Positions 24,841 to 33,958 of a stretch of DNA of 64,000 bases are shown piece after piece. Both the position numbers and the translations under genes were made by a program. The notes under the pieces are model-generated. The model had not been told where the DNA came from and did no database searches. It was given only the letters and a program-made list of their open reading frames with translations. Each line of letters opens with the position of its first letter. Positions within the stretch are counted from its first letter, which is position 1. Origin of the DNA: UBA8079 sp049601915 (lineage in GTDB: Bacteria > Pseudomonadota > Alphaproteobacteria > UBA6615); the NCBI GenBank assembly GCA_049601915.1, contig JBMYRB010000002.1:248001-312000 (forward strand), in the 5' to 3' direction.

Positions 24841-25776
24841 CTATCGTCGAACGATGACGGCATCGACCCTGTCGGCCGGCCCACCTTCGGCCTTGACGCC
24901 GAGGGCGCGAACATCCATGCGGGTGCTACGAACGCCCTGATCGATCAGGTGCGAGCGAACCTTGAGTGCGCGCGACAGAGACAGACGCCGCGCGTCCGGC
25001 GCTGTTTCGTCCGTGCCGGCCGCATAGGCCTGAAGCTGCACACGGATATCGGCTTCACTCTTGAGCAGGTTCGCCAGTGCATCCAGTCCGGCTTTCGCGG
25101 CATCGTCCAGAATTGCGGAACCGGCATCGAAAAGGATACGGGTCTCATCACCGGCGGTGGTGCTGGATCGGGATGCGGTTTGCGTCGGCGCGGGCGGCGG
25201 CGGCGGAGTCTCGGCCTTGGCTGTCGTGGTCGGTGCGGGCGGCGGTGCCGGCGTTGTGACCGTGGGAGTCGCTGGCTTCGGTGGCGCGGGCGTCCTCGTT
25301 ACGGTTGATTCCGGCGTCGGTTCCGGTGCCGGCGGGGTCGCCGGTGCAGCGGCCACGACGGCGGGTTTCGGCGCGGCAGCCGGTTTCGGGGGTGCGGCGG
25401 GCGCCGCCGTGGTAACAGGTGCAGCGGAGGCGGCTCGGCTTGTGGGCAGCGATGTGCGGCTGGTCGGTGGGGTGAGCGTCAAGCTTCGATTAACGAGAGG
25501 GCCTTCGAGGCGTGAAACGGGCTTTTGTGCCGGCGGAAACTGCGCGTGTCCGCCACCGGTATTCGGTGCAAACCGGTTACCGGGACCGGACGGGAGACGC
25601 CCGCCATTGCCGTCCAGAACACTGAGGTCGATGACGACACCGCTGGTGCTGCCCAGGAACCGTTGCTGGGCGCCGGCTGGTGCCGTCATGATCAGCCCAG
25701 CCGAGACACTCACGACCGACGCGATCATCGTACCGCGGATGGCTTTTCTTGCCGTACTAGTATGTTGCCGTGTCAT
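24841..25776 (-). CDS. OmpA-family protein with signal peptide and Pro/Ala-rich linker
   Basis: 311 aa. The N-terminal signal sequence (RKAIRGTMIASVVSVSAGLIMTA) ends near PAGAQQ. A long linker of Pro, Ala, Thr and Lys (about residues 95-205) leads to an OmpA-like C-terminus with ILFDAGSAILDDAAKAGLDALA and DARRLSLSRALKVRSHL. It probably sits in the periplasm or outer membrane. It lies between suhB and the MotA-like gene on the same strand, so it may belong to the same machine. The OmpA domain is minimal: the usual GHTD is replaced by AYAAGTDE, and peptidoglycan binding is not certain. Confidence 0.8.
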   Translation of the reverse strand: MTRQHTSTARKAIRGTMIASVVSVSAGLIMTAPAGAQQRFLGSTSGVVIDLSVLDGNGGRLPSGPGNRFAPNTGGGHAQFPPAQKPVSRLEGPLVNRSLTLTPPTSRTSLPTSRAASAAPVTTAAPAAPPKPAAAPKPAVVAAAPATPPAPEPTPESTVTRTPAPPKPATPTVTTPAPPPAPTTTAKAETPPPPPAPTQTASRSSTTAGDETRILFDAGSAILDDAAKAGLDALANLLKSEADIRVQLQAYAAGTDETAPDARRLSLSRALKVRSHLIDQGVRSTRMDVRALGVKAEGGPADRVDAVIVRR

Positions 25777-25880
25777 ATCGCCCAGCCCGTTATTTCCCCG
25801 AATGGGCCACCTCGGCCCTATTGCGGGTGCGAACATACCGTAACGTTGGCGAAATCGACAACCGCTTACGAATCAGTCGC

Positions 25881-26699
25881 TTAACTGGCAACAGCGTTGG
25901 CTGTCGGGCCCGGGTCTGCTTCGCGCAGGCATTTGCGAAGCTTTTCCTGGATCTTGTCGTTTCCGGCGACCACTTCCCCGGTCTTTAACACACTGTCGCG
26001 CCCGGCGATGTCGCTCACAAAGCCACCGGCCTCGCGGACAATCAGGATGCCGGCCGCAATGTCCCAGATTTTGAGATCGAATTCCCAAAAGCCGTCAAAG
26101 CGACCCGCCGCCAGGTAGGCCAAATCGAGCGCTGCGGAGCCGAACCGGCGGATACCGGCGACTTCGCTCATAACCGCTTTCAGGGTTTCCAAGTAGCGGT
26201 CATGGTCGCCATGTCCCAGAAACGGCATGCCTGTGGCGATCACACTCTCCGACATATGCTGGCGGGCCGAGACCCGCAGGCGGGTATCGTTAAGGTACGC
26301 CCCCGTGCCGCGCTCGGCCCAGAACAGCTCGTCCGTCAGCGGATTGTAGACCACACCCGCGACGATCTGGCCTCGTTCCTCAAGCGCGATGGAGACTGCG
26401 AATTGTGGCAGGCCATGCAGGAAGTTCGTTGTCCCGTCGAGTGGGTCGACGATCCAGCGATGGACGCCGTCTCCCTCGCCCTGGGTGCCGCCTTCCTCGC
26501 CGATAAAGCCGAACTCGGGGCGCGCCTTGATCAGTTCGTAGCGAACCGTTTCTTCGGCCTTGCGGTCGGCGGCTGTCACGAAATCCGCGGCGCCCTTGCG
26601 CGATACCTGAAGCTGTTCGACCTCGCCAAAGTCGCGCGACAAGTCGCGCCCCGCGCGTCGGGCGGCCTTGTCCATGACATTAATGATCGCAGGTCGCAT
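25881..26699 (-). CDS. suhB: Inositol monophosphatase family protein (SuhB-like)
   Basis: 272 aa. The metal-binding signatures are EEGG (about 68-71), DPLDGTTNFLHG (about 85-96) and WDIAAG (about 211-216). The reaction is dephosphorylation of inositol-1-phosphate or similar sugars; E. coli SuhB also acts in rRNA antitermination. It follows efp by 57 bases on the same strand, an order common in alphaproteobacteria. Confidence 0.92.
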   Translation of the reverse strand: MRPAIINVMDKAARRAGRDLSRDFGEVEQLQVSRKGAADFVTAADRKAEETVRYELIKARPEFGFIGEEGGTQGEGDGVHRWIVDPLDGTTNFLHGLPQFAVSIALEERGQIVAGVVYNPLTDELFWAERGTGAYLNDTRLRVSARQHMSESVIATGMPFLGHGDHDRYLETLKAVMSEVAGIRRFGSAALDLAYLAAGRFDGFWEFDLKIWDIAAGILIVREAGGFVSDIAGRDSVLKTGEVVAGNDKIQEKLRKCLREADPGPTANAVAS

Positions 26700-26756
26700 A
26701 TCTAGCCGCGCTGTGTGCGGGTGAAGGTGATCGGGGCGGAATTCTGCACCGACATG

Positions 26757-27326
26757 CTAATTCCGGGCGCGCTCGACATAGGTTGCATCCGCGGTGTTGA
26801 CCACGACCGCGGTGCCGGCCTCGACGTGCGGCGGCACCTGAATCCGGACCCCGTTCTCCAGGGTTGCGGGCTTATAGGACGACGTGGCCGTCTGCCCCTT
26901 GACCACCGGATCGGCCTCGACAATTTCCAGGGTCACGCGCTCGGGGAGCGCGACGCCGATCGGCTCTTCCTCATAGGATTCGATTTGCACAACCATGCCG
27001 TCCTGCAGGAAACGCGACTGGTCGGGCTCGATGATGTTCTCGTCGAGCGTCACCTGTTCGTAGTTTTCCTGATCCATGAAGGTATGGGACGTGCCGTCGC
27101 TGAACAGGAACTGGTATTCCTTCTGGTCCAGCCGGACGCGTTCGACGGTTTCGGCTGACCGGAAGCGTTCGTTGAGCTTGGTGCCGTCGCGAATATCCTT
27201 CAGTTCGACCTGCAAGAACGCGCCGCCCTTGCCCGGTTTTACGTGCTGGGTCTTCACCGCGCGCCAGAGCCGGTTTTGATGCTCGATCACGTTGCCGGGT
27301 CGAATTTCGTTGCCGTCGATCTTCAT
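26757..27326 (-). CDS. efp: Translation elongation factor P
   Basis: A 189-residue EF-P that relieves ribosome stalling at polyproline. It starts at MKIDGNEIRPG. The modifiable loop is KPGKGGAF with Lys33 at the tip, the residue beta-lysylated in E. coli. Domains II and III follow, ending with PPHVEAGTAVVVNTADATYVERA. A longer in-frame stretch upstream is not conserved. The Pro-rich TolA and OmpA-like proteins in this window are natural EF-P clients. Confidence 0.96.
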   Translation of the reverse strand: MKIDGNEIRPGNVIEHQNRLWRAVKTQHVKPGKGGAFLQVELKDIRDGTKLNERFRSAETVERVRLDQKEYQFLFSDGTSHTFMDQENYEQVTLDENIIEPDQSRFLQDGMVVQIESYEEEPIGVALPERVTLEIVEADPVVKGQTATSSYKPATLENGVRIQVPPHVEAGTAVVVNTADATYVERARN

Positions 27327-27432
27327 GGTCTTCGCCTGTGGAGTTGCGCCGGTTGCGTTACACCCGAAAATCGGGTGTGCGGCGCGGTTCTCTAGCAGGT
27401 GCGCGCAACCTTTTCCAGCCCGACCGGCGGGG

Positions 27433-28113
27433 CTATTCGCAGGCCGCGTTAAATTCCAGGACCGCGGCACCGGGGCCATCGGGGTGCATCCACACCCCGG
27501 CGGACACCGCGAGGAAATCCGCGCCGGCCTCGACCAGAGGTCCGCAATTGTCGGCGGTGATGCCACCGATGGCCACGCAGGGTACTTCCGTGACGTCCGA
27601 CCACCAGGTGAGGATGTCCCTGCCGGCACGGCTCTTGGGGGATTTGGTGCCTGTATCGAAGAACGCGCCAAACGCGACATAATCGGCGCCGGCCTCGGCT
27701 GCCTCGAGCGCGAGATGGCGGGAGTCGTGACAGGTCACGCCCACGATGGCGTCTTCCCCCAGCAGTCGTCTTGCCTGCGCATAAGAGGCATCTTCCTGGC
27801 CGACATGAACCCCGTCGCAACCGAGTTCGGCGGCGAGGTCGGGACGGTCGTTCAGGATAAAGGCGACATCATGTTTATGCGTGATCGGTAGCAAGACTTC
27901 GATCGCGCGGCGAATTTCATCATCCGGGACGGGCGCGTCGTCGGGACCCTTGAGGCGGAGTTGCAGGCACGCAACATCGCCAGCCGCGAGCGCCGTGTCC
28001 AGTTCGGCGGCAAACGCCGACAGCTTTTCAGCCGAAAGGTCGGGGGGGCTGATCAGGTAGAGGCGGCAACGCTGATCATCGTTGCCGAGCCCGACTGTAT
28101 CGGCGGTGCTCAG
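27433..28113 (-). CDS. thiE: Thiamine-phosphate synthase with probable CTG start
   Basis: Joins HMP-PP and HET-P to thiamine phosphate in a TIM barrel. The frame reads CRLYLISPP, DVACLQLRLKG, FILNDRPDLAAELGCDGVHVGQED, GADYVAFGAFF and VAIGGIT in order, so about 210-226 residues are needed. Yet between an in-frame stop inside fba and this domain there is no ATG, GTG or TTG. The first usual start, TTG 27894, would remove two beta-strands. CTG at 28113-28111 overlaps the fba stop as CTGA, the same geometry as ATGA/GTGA couplings, and is the best start (226 aa). Confidence 0.8.
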   Translation of the reverse strand: MSTADTVGLGNDDQRCRLYLISPPDLSAEKLSAFAAELDTALAAGDVACLQLRLKGPDDAPVPDDEIRRAIEVLLPITHKHDVAFILNDRPDLAAELGCDGVHVGQEDASYAQARRLLGEDAIVGVTCHDSRHLALEAAEAGADYVAFGAFFDTGTKSPKSRAGRDILTWWSDVTEVPCVAIGGITADNCGPLVEAGADFLAVSAGVWMHPDGPGAAVLEFNAACE

Positions 28114-29030
28114 AACTTGCCCTGATAAATCTTGATGACATTGGCGAGCAGCTCAAGCGCATCCTCGCGGGACCGCTGGAAACTGTTACGACCGATAATT
28201 GAGCCGTTCGCACCGCCCTCTCGGAGCTGCCGGATTTCGTCGTACACCGCGTCGGTGCCCTTGGCCGCGCCGCCGGAGAACACGACAAGGCGGCGACCGC
28301 CGAACGAGCTCTCCATGACATGAGCAATCCGCGAGCTCAGGCTCGAGATGTCGATCTTCTCGGCGTCATAGACCTTTTGCGCATCCGGGCTTTCGATAAA
28401 GTCGGTTGGCGGTTTGACCTTGATGATGTTCGCGCCCAGCTGTGCGGCCATGTGGGCCGCATAGGCAGTGACGTCGATCGCGGTTTCGCCTTCCTTCGAC
28501 AGCGCACCACCGCGCGGATAGGACCAGATCACCGTGGCAAGACCGAAAGCCTTTGCCTCTTCCGTGATCTCACGGATTTCCTCGATCATCTCGAAGGCGT
28601 CGTCCGAGCCCGGATAGATCGTGAAGCCGACCGCAGCACAACCGATGCGCAGCGCGTCACCGACCGAGGCGGTGATGGCCTGGTCCTTGGTGGTGGCGTG
28701 TGAATTCGATGAGTTGATCTTCAGGATCAGGGGCACGGAACCGGCAAAGCTGTCGGCAGCCGCTTCGAGCTGTCCCAGAGGCGCGGCGTAGGCGTTGAGG
28801 CCGGCATCGATTGCGAGCTGCGGAAAATAGTGCGGATCGTAGGCGGGCGGGTTGGGCGCGAAGCTGCGGGCGGGGCCGTGTTCCCAGCCCTGATCCACCG
28901 GCAGGATCACCATCTTGCCGGTCCCGGCAAGTTTTCCGGTCATCAGAATGCGTGCAAGGTTGGTTTTCGTGCCGGGGTTGTCGCTTTCATACCAGGAGAG
29001 AATTTTCCGGACGCGCTGCGTGACTTTCAT
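28110..29030 (-). CDS. Class I fructose-bisphosphate aldolase (DhnA/FbaB type)
   Basis: 306 aa from ATG 29030 (KVTQRVRKIL). It is the archaeal-type class I aldolase: the Schiff-base lysine lies in ANIIKVKPPTDF, and the phosphate-binding VFSGG and GRNSFQR loops follow. It splits fructose-1,6-bisphosphate in glycolysis, gluconeogenesis or the Calvin cycle, which suits gap and tkt about 2 kb upstream. Its TGA stop overlaps the CTG start of thiE. Confidence 0.92.
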   Translation of the reverse strand: MKVTQRVRKILSWYESDNPGTKTNLARILMTGKLAGTGKMVILPVDQGWEHGPARSFAPNPPAYDPHYFPQLAIDAGLNAYAAPLGQLEAAADSFAGSVPLILKINSSNSHATTKDQAITASVGDALRIGCAAVGFTIYPGSDDAFEMIEEIREITEEAKAFGLATVIWSYPRGGALSKEGETAIDVTAYAAHMAAQLGANIIKVKPPTDFIESPDAQKVYDAEKIDISSLSSRIAHVMESSFGGRRLVVFSGGAAKGTDAVYDEIRQLREGGANGSIIGRNSFQRSREDALELLANVIKIYQGKF

Positions 29031-29108
29031 GTCGATATTTCCCGTTGTCGAAGCCGGTCCATCACGCCGCGCAACCAAGTCACGGGCAGGACATTGGACA
29101 TCAGTGAA

Positions 29109-29573
29109 TTAGCCGAGGACGCCCGGTTTTGCAACGCTATCCGGGCCATTGGAGAGATAGAGATTGCAATCGCGCTGTGGATTGTTTGAGTCCGCGAGAT
29201 CCAGTGCGCCCGAACGACTGACTCTTACGAGGCTGGCATCGCAACGGGCCGCGATTTGTGCCACCCGCGACCAGGTCGGTTCGTCGACTTCCAGTGCAAT
29301 TGTGCCAACACCTTCGCGCAGGGCAGCCAGCGCCATGCCGGGTTCATCGCCGCAATCGAGGACCCATTCGGCACTTTGACCCGGGACACTGTCGCCGGCC
29401 TGTGCGACCAGTTCGCGCCACCACCCCGCGCCGGCAGAACGCACTGCACCGGGAGCACTAAGGATAAGGAGAGGCTGATTCTGCGCCCGTGCCGCGGTCA
29501 ACGCGGCCAATGCGTGGCTGATCTCGTGGACAACAATCCTAGCCGTTCTGTTCAGAGGATTGACTTCGGTCAT
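29109..29573 (-). CDS. Conserved hypothetical protein beside fba
   Basis: I do not recognise a named family. From ATG 29573 it has 154 residues. The visible pattern is an alpha/beta fold: LLILSAPGAVRSAGAGWWRELV, then EWVLDCGDEPGMALAALREGVGTIALEVD, resembling small proteins found beside aldolase genes in Rhodospirillales. There is no signal peptide or membrane segment. It is 78 bases upstream of fba on the same strand and divergent from the LysR gene, so it heads the hypothetical-fba-thiE run. Confidence 0.65.
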   Translation of the reverse strand: MTEVNPLNRTARIVVHEISHALAALTAARAQNQPLLILSAPGAVRSAGAGWWRELVAQAGDSVPGQSAEWVLDCGDEPGMALAALREGVGTIALEVDEPTWSRVAQIAARCDASLVRVSRSGALDLADSNNPQRDCNLYLSNGPDSVAKPGVLG

Positions 29574-29717
29574 CCGCCGACGATCTCCGTGGAATGGGTG
29601 TGCGCGCCTGGTGAAATTGCGCAGCTTTAATGTCGGACAATTCGATGTGGCGCATTGTCGTGGACGCCGAATGCAATTACAACAATTGTGCCACAACGGA
29701 ACATATAGGTGATTTGA

Positions 29718-30629
29718 ATGGATACGCTGACGTCTATGGAGCTTTTCGTGAAAGCCGTCGAATCCGGCAGCTTCTCGGCGACGGCGCGGTCGATGAATCT
29801 GACCCCTTCTGCCGTGAGTAAGCAGATTTCCCGGCTGGAAGACAGACTTGGGGTCCGGTTATTCAACCGGACCACCCGCCAGTTGGCTCCTACCGAAGAA
29901 GGCCGCGCCTACCATGAGCGATGCCAGCAGATCCTGGCGGATGTCCGGGAGGCCGAGGCGGCCGTCACGGAATTGAACACAGAGCCGCGCGGGGTATTAC
30001 GGGTGAACATGCCCGTGGTGTTCGGCCGCCGGCATATCGTCCCGATCCTCGGCAAGTTTCTCGAACGTCACCCCTTTGTGTCGATGGAGCTGTCGATGTC
30101 CGATCAGTTCGTCGACCCGATCGCGGAGGGGGCGGACATGCTCATCCGCGTCGGCGAACTCAAGGATTCGAGCCTGATTGCTCGGAAGTTGGCCGAAGCG
30201 CGTCGCGTGGTCGCCGCGACTCCCGCTTATTGGGAGAAGAATGGAACACCCAAGAAGCCCGAAGACCTGCGTGCCCATAACTGTCTTGCCTATTCCTATC
30301 TTTCGAGCGGAAACACCTGGCGGATGACCGATCCCAAGGGCAAGGAACATGTGATCCAGGCGACGGGAAATCTCGCATCGAACAACGGCGAGGCCCTGCT
30401 GGAGGCAGCCGTCGAGGGCCTTGGCGCGGTCAATCTGCCGACCTGGATGGTCGGGCCCGATCTTGAAGCTGGGCGCCTTGTTGAAGTGCTGGATGAATAC
30501 GCCCAGCCCGAACCGTCGGTGCATGTCATCTACCCGCCGGGCCGCCATCTGTCGGCCAAGGTGCGGGCGTTCGTCGATTTCCTGGCGGGGCATTTCAAGG
30601 AACGCCCCCTGGGCTCGGCCGCCAAATAG
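29718..30629 (+). CDS. LysR-family transcriptional regulator
   Basis: 303 aa. The N-terminal winged helix-turn-helix (residues 5-62) has the LysR pattern ELFVKAVESGSFSATARSMNLTPSAVSKQISRLE, followed by LFNRTTR. The remainder is a periplasmic-binding-protein-like effector domain of the DsdC/AaeR-like subgroup. The inducer is unknown. It is divergent from the hypothetical-fba-thiE run, which it may regulate, and is convergent with gap. It occupies the place where pgk is often found in related genomes (inference). Confidence 0.92.
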   Translation: MDTLTSMELFVKAVESGSFSATARSMNLTPSAVSKQISRLEDRLGVRLFNRTTRQLAPTEEGRAYHERCQQILADVREAEAAVTELNTEPRGVLRVNMPVVFGRRHIVPILGKFLERHPFVSMELSMSDQFVDPIAEGADMLIRVGELKDSSLIARKLAEARRVVAATPAYWEKNGTPKKPEDLRAHNCLAYSYLSSGNTWRMTDPKGKEHVIQATGNLASNNGEALLEAAVEGLGAVNLPTWMVGPDLEAGRLVEVLDEYAQPEPSVHVIYPPGRHLSAKVRAFVDFLAGHFKERPLGSAAK

Positions 30630-30768
30630 CGCAAGGCAGTACCTGGATAAAAAAATGGCCCGGGCCGGAGGAAAGATCGTTTCAGGGAGGAAGCGACCGG
30701 AATGTCGAGCCGGCTGCGCGCCAGCATGACTCCTATCTAGGATGTGCCTGTTCAGGATTAATTGGGGT

Positions 30769-30807
30769 GAAAAAGAAACCCACATGTTCCAGTCTGGAAA
30801 ATGTGGG
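30769..30807 (-). terminator. Intrinsic terminator of gap
   Basis: CCCACAT...ATGTGGG encloses an inner TTCCAG/CTGGAA stem (30779-30807). Read on the minus strand the hairpin is followed by TTTCTTTTT, giving a classic terminator 70 bases beyond the gap stop. Confidence 0.8.
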
Positions 30808-30876
30808 CTCTTGGGTTGCTCTTGAAACCCGTCCACCGACAACGGCATCGGTAAAACGAGCTGAAATATCAGGTGG

Positions 30877-31902
30877 TTAGACAAGGCGTCCCATCTGGAC
30901 CGCCGTATCGCTCATGCGGTTTGAGAAGCCCCACTCATTGTCATACCAGCTCAGGATTCGGACCATCCGGCCATCGGTAACCTGTGTCTGGGTTAGATCG
31001 AACACGGAGCTCGCTGGGTCGTGGTTGAAATCCGACGACACAAGCGGTGCGCTGTTGACCGTGAGGATACCCTTCATCGGGCCTTTCTCGGCTGCCTTGA
31101 TCATGGCCGCGTTCACCGCCTCGACGGTGGTGGCCTTCTTGGCCTCGATGACCAGATCGACCATGGAAACGTTGGCTGTCGGCACGCGAACCGCGGTGCC
31201 GTCGAGCTTGCCGGCGAGTTCCGGCAGGACCAGACCGACCGCGCGGGCGGCACCGGTCGATGTCGGGATAATCGACATCGCCGCCGCACGAGCCCGGTGC
31301 AGATCCTTGTGCATGGTGTCCTGCACTGGCTGGTCGCCGGTGTAGGCGTGGACCGTGGTCATGAAGCCATGCTTGATGCCGACGGTCTTGTTGAGCACGG
31401 CCGCGACGGGCGACAGGCAGTTGGTCGTGCATGACGCGTTGGACACGACCGTGTGCGACTTACGCAGTTTCTTGTCGTTGACGCCCTGGACGATCGTCAG
31501 GTCGGCGTTCGATGCCGGCGCCGAGATCAGTACCTTCTTCGCGCCGGCCTCGATATGGGCGCCGGCGGATTCCTTGGATGTGAAAATGCCGGTGCATTCG
31601 AGCACCACGTCGATGTCCAGATCGCCCCAGGGCAGATCGGCGGGGTTGCGTTCGGCGAATACCTTGACCGAGCGGCCGATCGTGGATTTGGCGCCGAGAT
31701 TGATCGACGACTTTCCGGCTTTCACGATGCCGGGGAAACGACCGTGGATCGAATCATACTGCAGCAGATGTGCGCTCGTATCGACCGGACCCAGATCGTT
31801 AATCGCCACGAAGGTGATGTCCTTGCGGCCCGATTCATATGCCGCTCGCATCACCAGGCGTCCAATCCGCCCGAACCCGTTGATTGCTACCCGAACCGCC
31901 AT
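30877..31902 (-). CDS. gap: Glyceraldehyde-3-phosphate dehydrogenase, type I
   Basis: 341 aa. The NAD-binding N-terminus is VAINGFGRIGR; the catalytic Cys158 lies in SNASCTTNCLSP. It oxidises glyceraldehyde-3-phosphate to 1,3-bisphosphoglycerate. ATG 31902 is preceded by GAGGAGAGAG; a GTG one codon upstream is less likely. It follows tkt by 61 bases on the same strand and ends before a good terminator at 30769-30807. Confidence 0.95.
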   Translation of the reverse strand: MAVRVAINGFGRIGRLVMRAAYESGRKDITFVAINDLGPVDTSAHLLQYDSIHGRFPGIVKAGKSSINLGAKSTIGRSVKVFAERNPADLPWGDLDIDVVLECTGIFTSKESAGAHIEAGAKKVLISAPASNADLTIVQGVNDKKLRKSHTVVSNASCTTNCLSPVAAVLNKTVGIKHGFMTTVHAYTGDQPVQDTMHKDLHRARAAAMSIIPTSTGAARAVGLVLPELAGKLDGTAVRVPTANVSMVDLVIEAKKATTVEAVNAAMIKAAEKGPMKGILTVNSAPLVSSDFNHDPASSVFDLTQTQVTDGRMVRILSWYDNEWGFSNRMSDTAVQMGRLV

Positions 31903-31963
31903 CACTCTCTCCTCATTTCCAAATTTGGTTTGTCTTTGCTGCCAGCTGCGCGCCCGACGAAGG

Positions 31964-33958
31964 TCAGGACATCGCGCCCTTTACGCGGTCAGCGACGGCT
32001 TCCGCGGTGATTCCGAAATGTTCATACAACTCAGGTGCAGGGGCGGATGCGCCGAAGCCCTGCATGCCCACCACATCAGCCTCGGCCACGCCGTAACGCG
32101 ACCATCCGAAGGTCACCCCTGCCTCAACCGCAACGCGGACGCCATCGCCGAGAGTTTCCGCCCGATAGGCTTCGTCCTGCGCGTCGAACAATTCCCAGCA
32201 AGGCATCGATACGACGGCAGTCGGGAGACCGTCGGCCTGCAACACGTCGCGGGCGGCCAGTGCGATCTCGACTTCCGAGCCGCTCGCCAGGATCGTCGCC
32301 ACGCGGTCTCCTTCGGCGGGTGCAAGAACGTAACCGCCGCGCGCGCACATGTTTTCGTCGGTGTGCTCGGTGCGCACCGTCGGCAAGCCCTGACGGGTTA
32401 GTGCGAGGACGGATGGCGTATTTGTACTCTTCAGTGACAGCGCCCAGCACTCTGCCGTCTCGACAGCGTCGGCCGGCCGGAAGACGTTGACGTTGGGCAT
32501 GGCACGCAGGCTCGCGACATGCTCGATTGGCTGGTGGGTCGGGCCGTCTTCGCCCAAGCCGATCGAGTCATGGGTCATCACATAGATCACTCTTAGTCCC
32601 ATCAGCGCCGATAGGCGGATCGACGGGCGGCAGTAATCGGTGAAGGTCAGGAATGTGCCCGAATAGGGAATGAAGCCGCCATGCAGCGCTATCCCGTTCA
32701 TGGCGGCCGCCATGCCATGCTCGCGCACGCCATAATATATGTAGCGTCCGCCAAAGGCGTCGGCCTGGACCGGGTCCATGCAGGCCGTCTTGGTGTTGTT
32801 CGAACCTGTCAGGTCGGCCGAGCCGCCGATCATGGTTTCGACCAACGGTGTGATGACCTCGAGCGCCTCCTGGCTCGACTTGCGTGTCGCCCATTTCGGC
32901 GCGTCGGCCGAGAGCTGCTTCTTGTAGGCGTTGACGGTGCCCATGAAGTTGTCGGGCAGTGTGCCGGCGATCGCATCATCAAATGCCTGGCGGTGTTCTG
33001 CGTTCAAAGCGTCGTGGCGTTCAATCCAGGCGGCACGTTCGGCCTGGCCGCGTGCGCCCGCGTGACGCCATGCCGCAAGAACATCCTCGGGTACTTCAAA
33101 CGGCGGATGGTTCCAGCCGAGTTGTGCGCGTGTGGCGGCAATCTCTTCGTCGCCCAGCGGTGCGCCATGGGTCGCGGAGGTGCCCTGCTTGTTCGGTGAG
33201 CCATAGCCGATGGTCGTGCGGCATGCGATCAGGGACGGCTTGTCGGCAGCCTTCGCCGCAGTAAGTGCGGCGTCAATTTCATCGGGGTTGTGCCCGTCGA
33301 CGCGCGCGACATCCCAGCCGCAGGCGGCGAAGCGGGCGAGCTGATCGTCGGAGACCGAAAGATCAGTGCCGCCGTCGATCGAGATGTCGTTGTCGTCGAA
33401 CAGAACGATCAGGCGCGACAGTTTGAGATGGCCGGCCATGGAAATTGCTTCATGGCTGATGCCTTCCATCAGGCAGCCGTCGCCGGCGAAGACATAAGTA
33501 TGATGATCCACGAGGTCGTCGCCGTAGCGGGCGTTCATCATGCGCTCGGCGAGCGCCATGCCGACGGCATTTGCGATGCCCTGACCGAGCGGGCCGGTGG
33601 TCGTTTCCACGCCTGCCGCATGTCCATATTCGGGATGCCCCGCGGTACGACTGCCGAGCTGCCGGAAATTCTTGATCTCGTCGATCGTCATGTCCGGCGA
33701 GCCCGTGAGATACAGGAGCGAGTAAAGCAGCATCGACGCGTGGCCGTTCGACAGGACGAAGCGGTCACGGTCCGGCCAGTTGGGGTTTGACGCATCGAAT
33801 TTGAGGTGGCGCGTGTAGAGCACGGTCGCCATGTCGGCCATGCCCATCGGGGCGCCGGGGTGCCCGGAGTTGGCGGCCTGAACCGCATCCATCGACAGGG
33901 CCCGGATCGCGTTGGCCAACTGGGCGTGGGCGCTGGTTTGGGGTGTTGTGTTGTTCAT
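31964..33958 (-). CDS. tkt: Transketolase
   Basis: 664 aa thiamine-diphosphate enzyme of the pentose phosphate and Calvin pathways. The N-terminal block AANSGHPGAPMGMADMA, the ThDP/metal region GDGCLMEGISHEA, and the central DSIGLGEDGPTHQPIEH are all intact. It heads the tkt-gap operon. Its cofactor is the end product of the thiE and thiD steps, both encoded in this window. Confidence 0.96.
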   Translation of the reverse strand: MNNTTPQTSAHAQLANAIRALSMDAVQAANSGHPGAPMGMADMATVLYTRHLKFDASNPNWPDRDRFVLSNGHASMLLYSLLYLTGSPDMTIDEIKNFRQLGSRTAGHPEYGHAAGVETTTGPLGQGIANAVGMALAERMMNARYGDDLVDHHTYVFAGDGCLMEGISHEAISMAGHLKLSRLIVLFDDNDISIDGGTDLSVSDDQLARFAACGWDVARVDGHNPDEIDAALTAAKAADKPSLIACRTTIGYGSPNKQGTSATHGAPLGDEEIAATRAQLGWNHPPFEVPEDVLAAWRHAGARGQAERAAWIERHDALNAEHRQAFDDAIAGTLPDNFMGTVNAYKKQLSADAPKWATRKSSQEALEVITPLVETMIGGSADLTGSNNTKTACMDPVQADAFGGRYIYYGVREHGMAAAMNGIALHGGFIPYSGTFLTFTDYCRPSIRLSALMGLRVIYVMTHDSIGLGEDGPTHQPIEHVASLRAMPNVNVFRPADAVETAECWALSLKSTNTPSVLALTRQGLPTVRTEHTDENMCARGGYVLAPAEGDRVATILASGSEVEIALAARDVLQADGLPTAVVSMPCWELFDAQDEAYRAETLGDGVRVAVEAGVTFGWSRYGVAEADVVGMQGFGASAPAPELYEHFGITAEAVADRVKGAMS

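Noticed and set aside
30160..30884. Minus-strand frames across the LysR gene
   Set aside because: They overlap a well-formed LysR gene and lack ribosome sites or family patterns.
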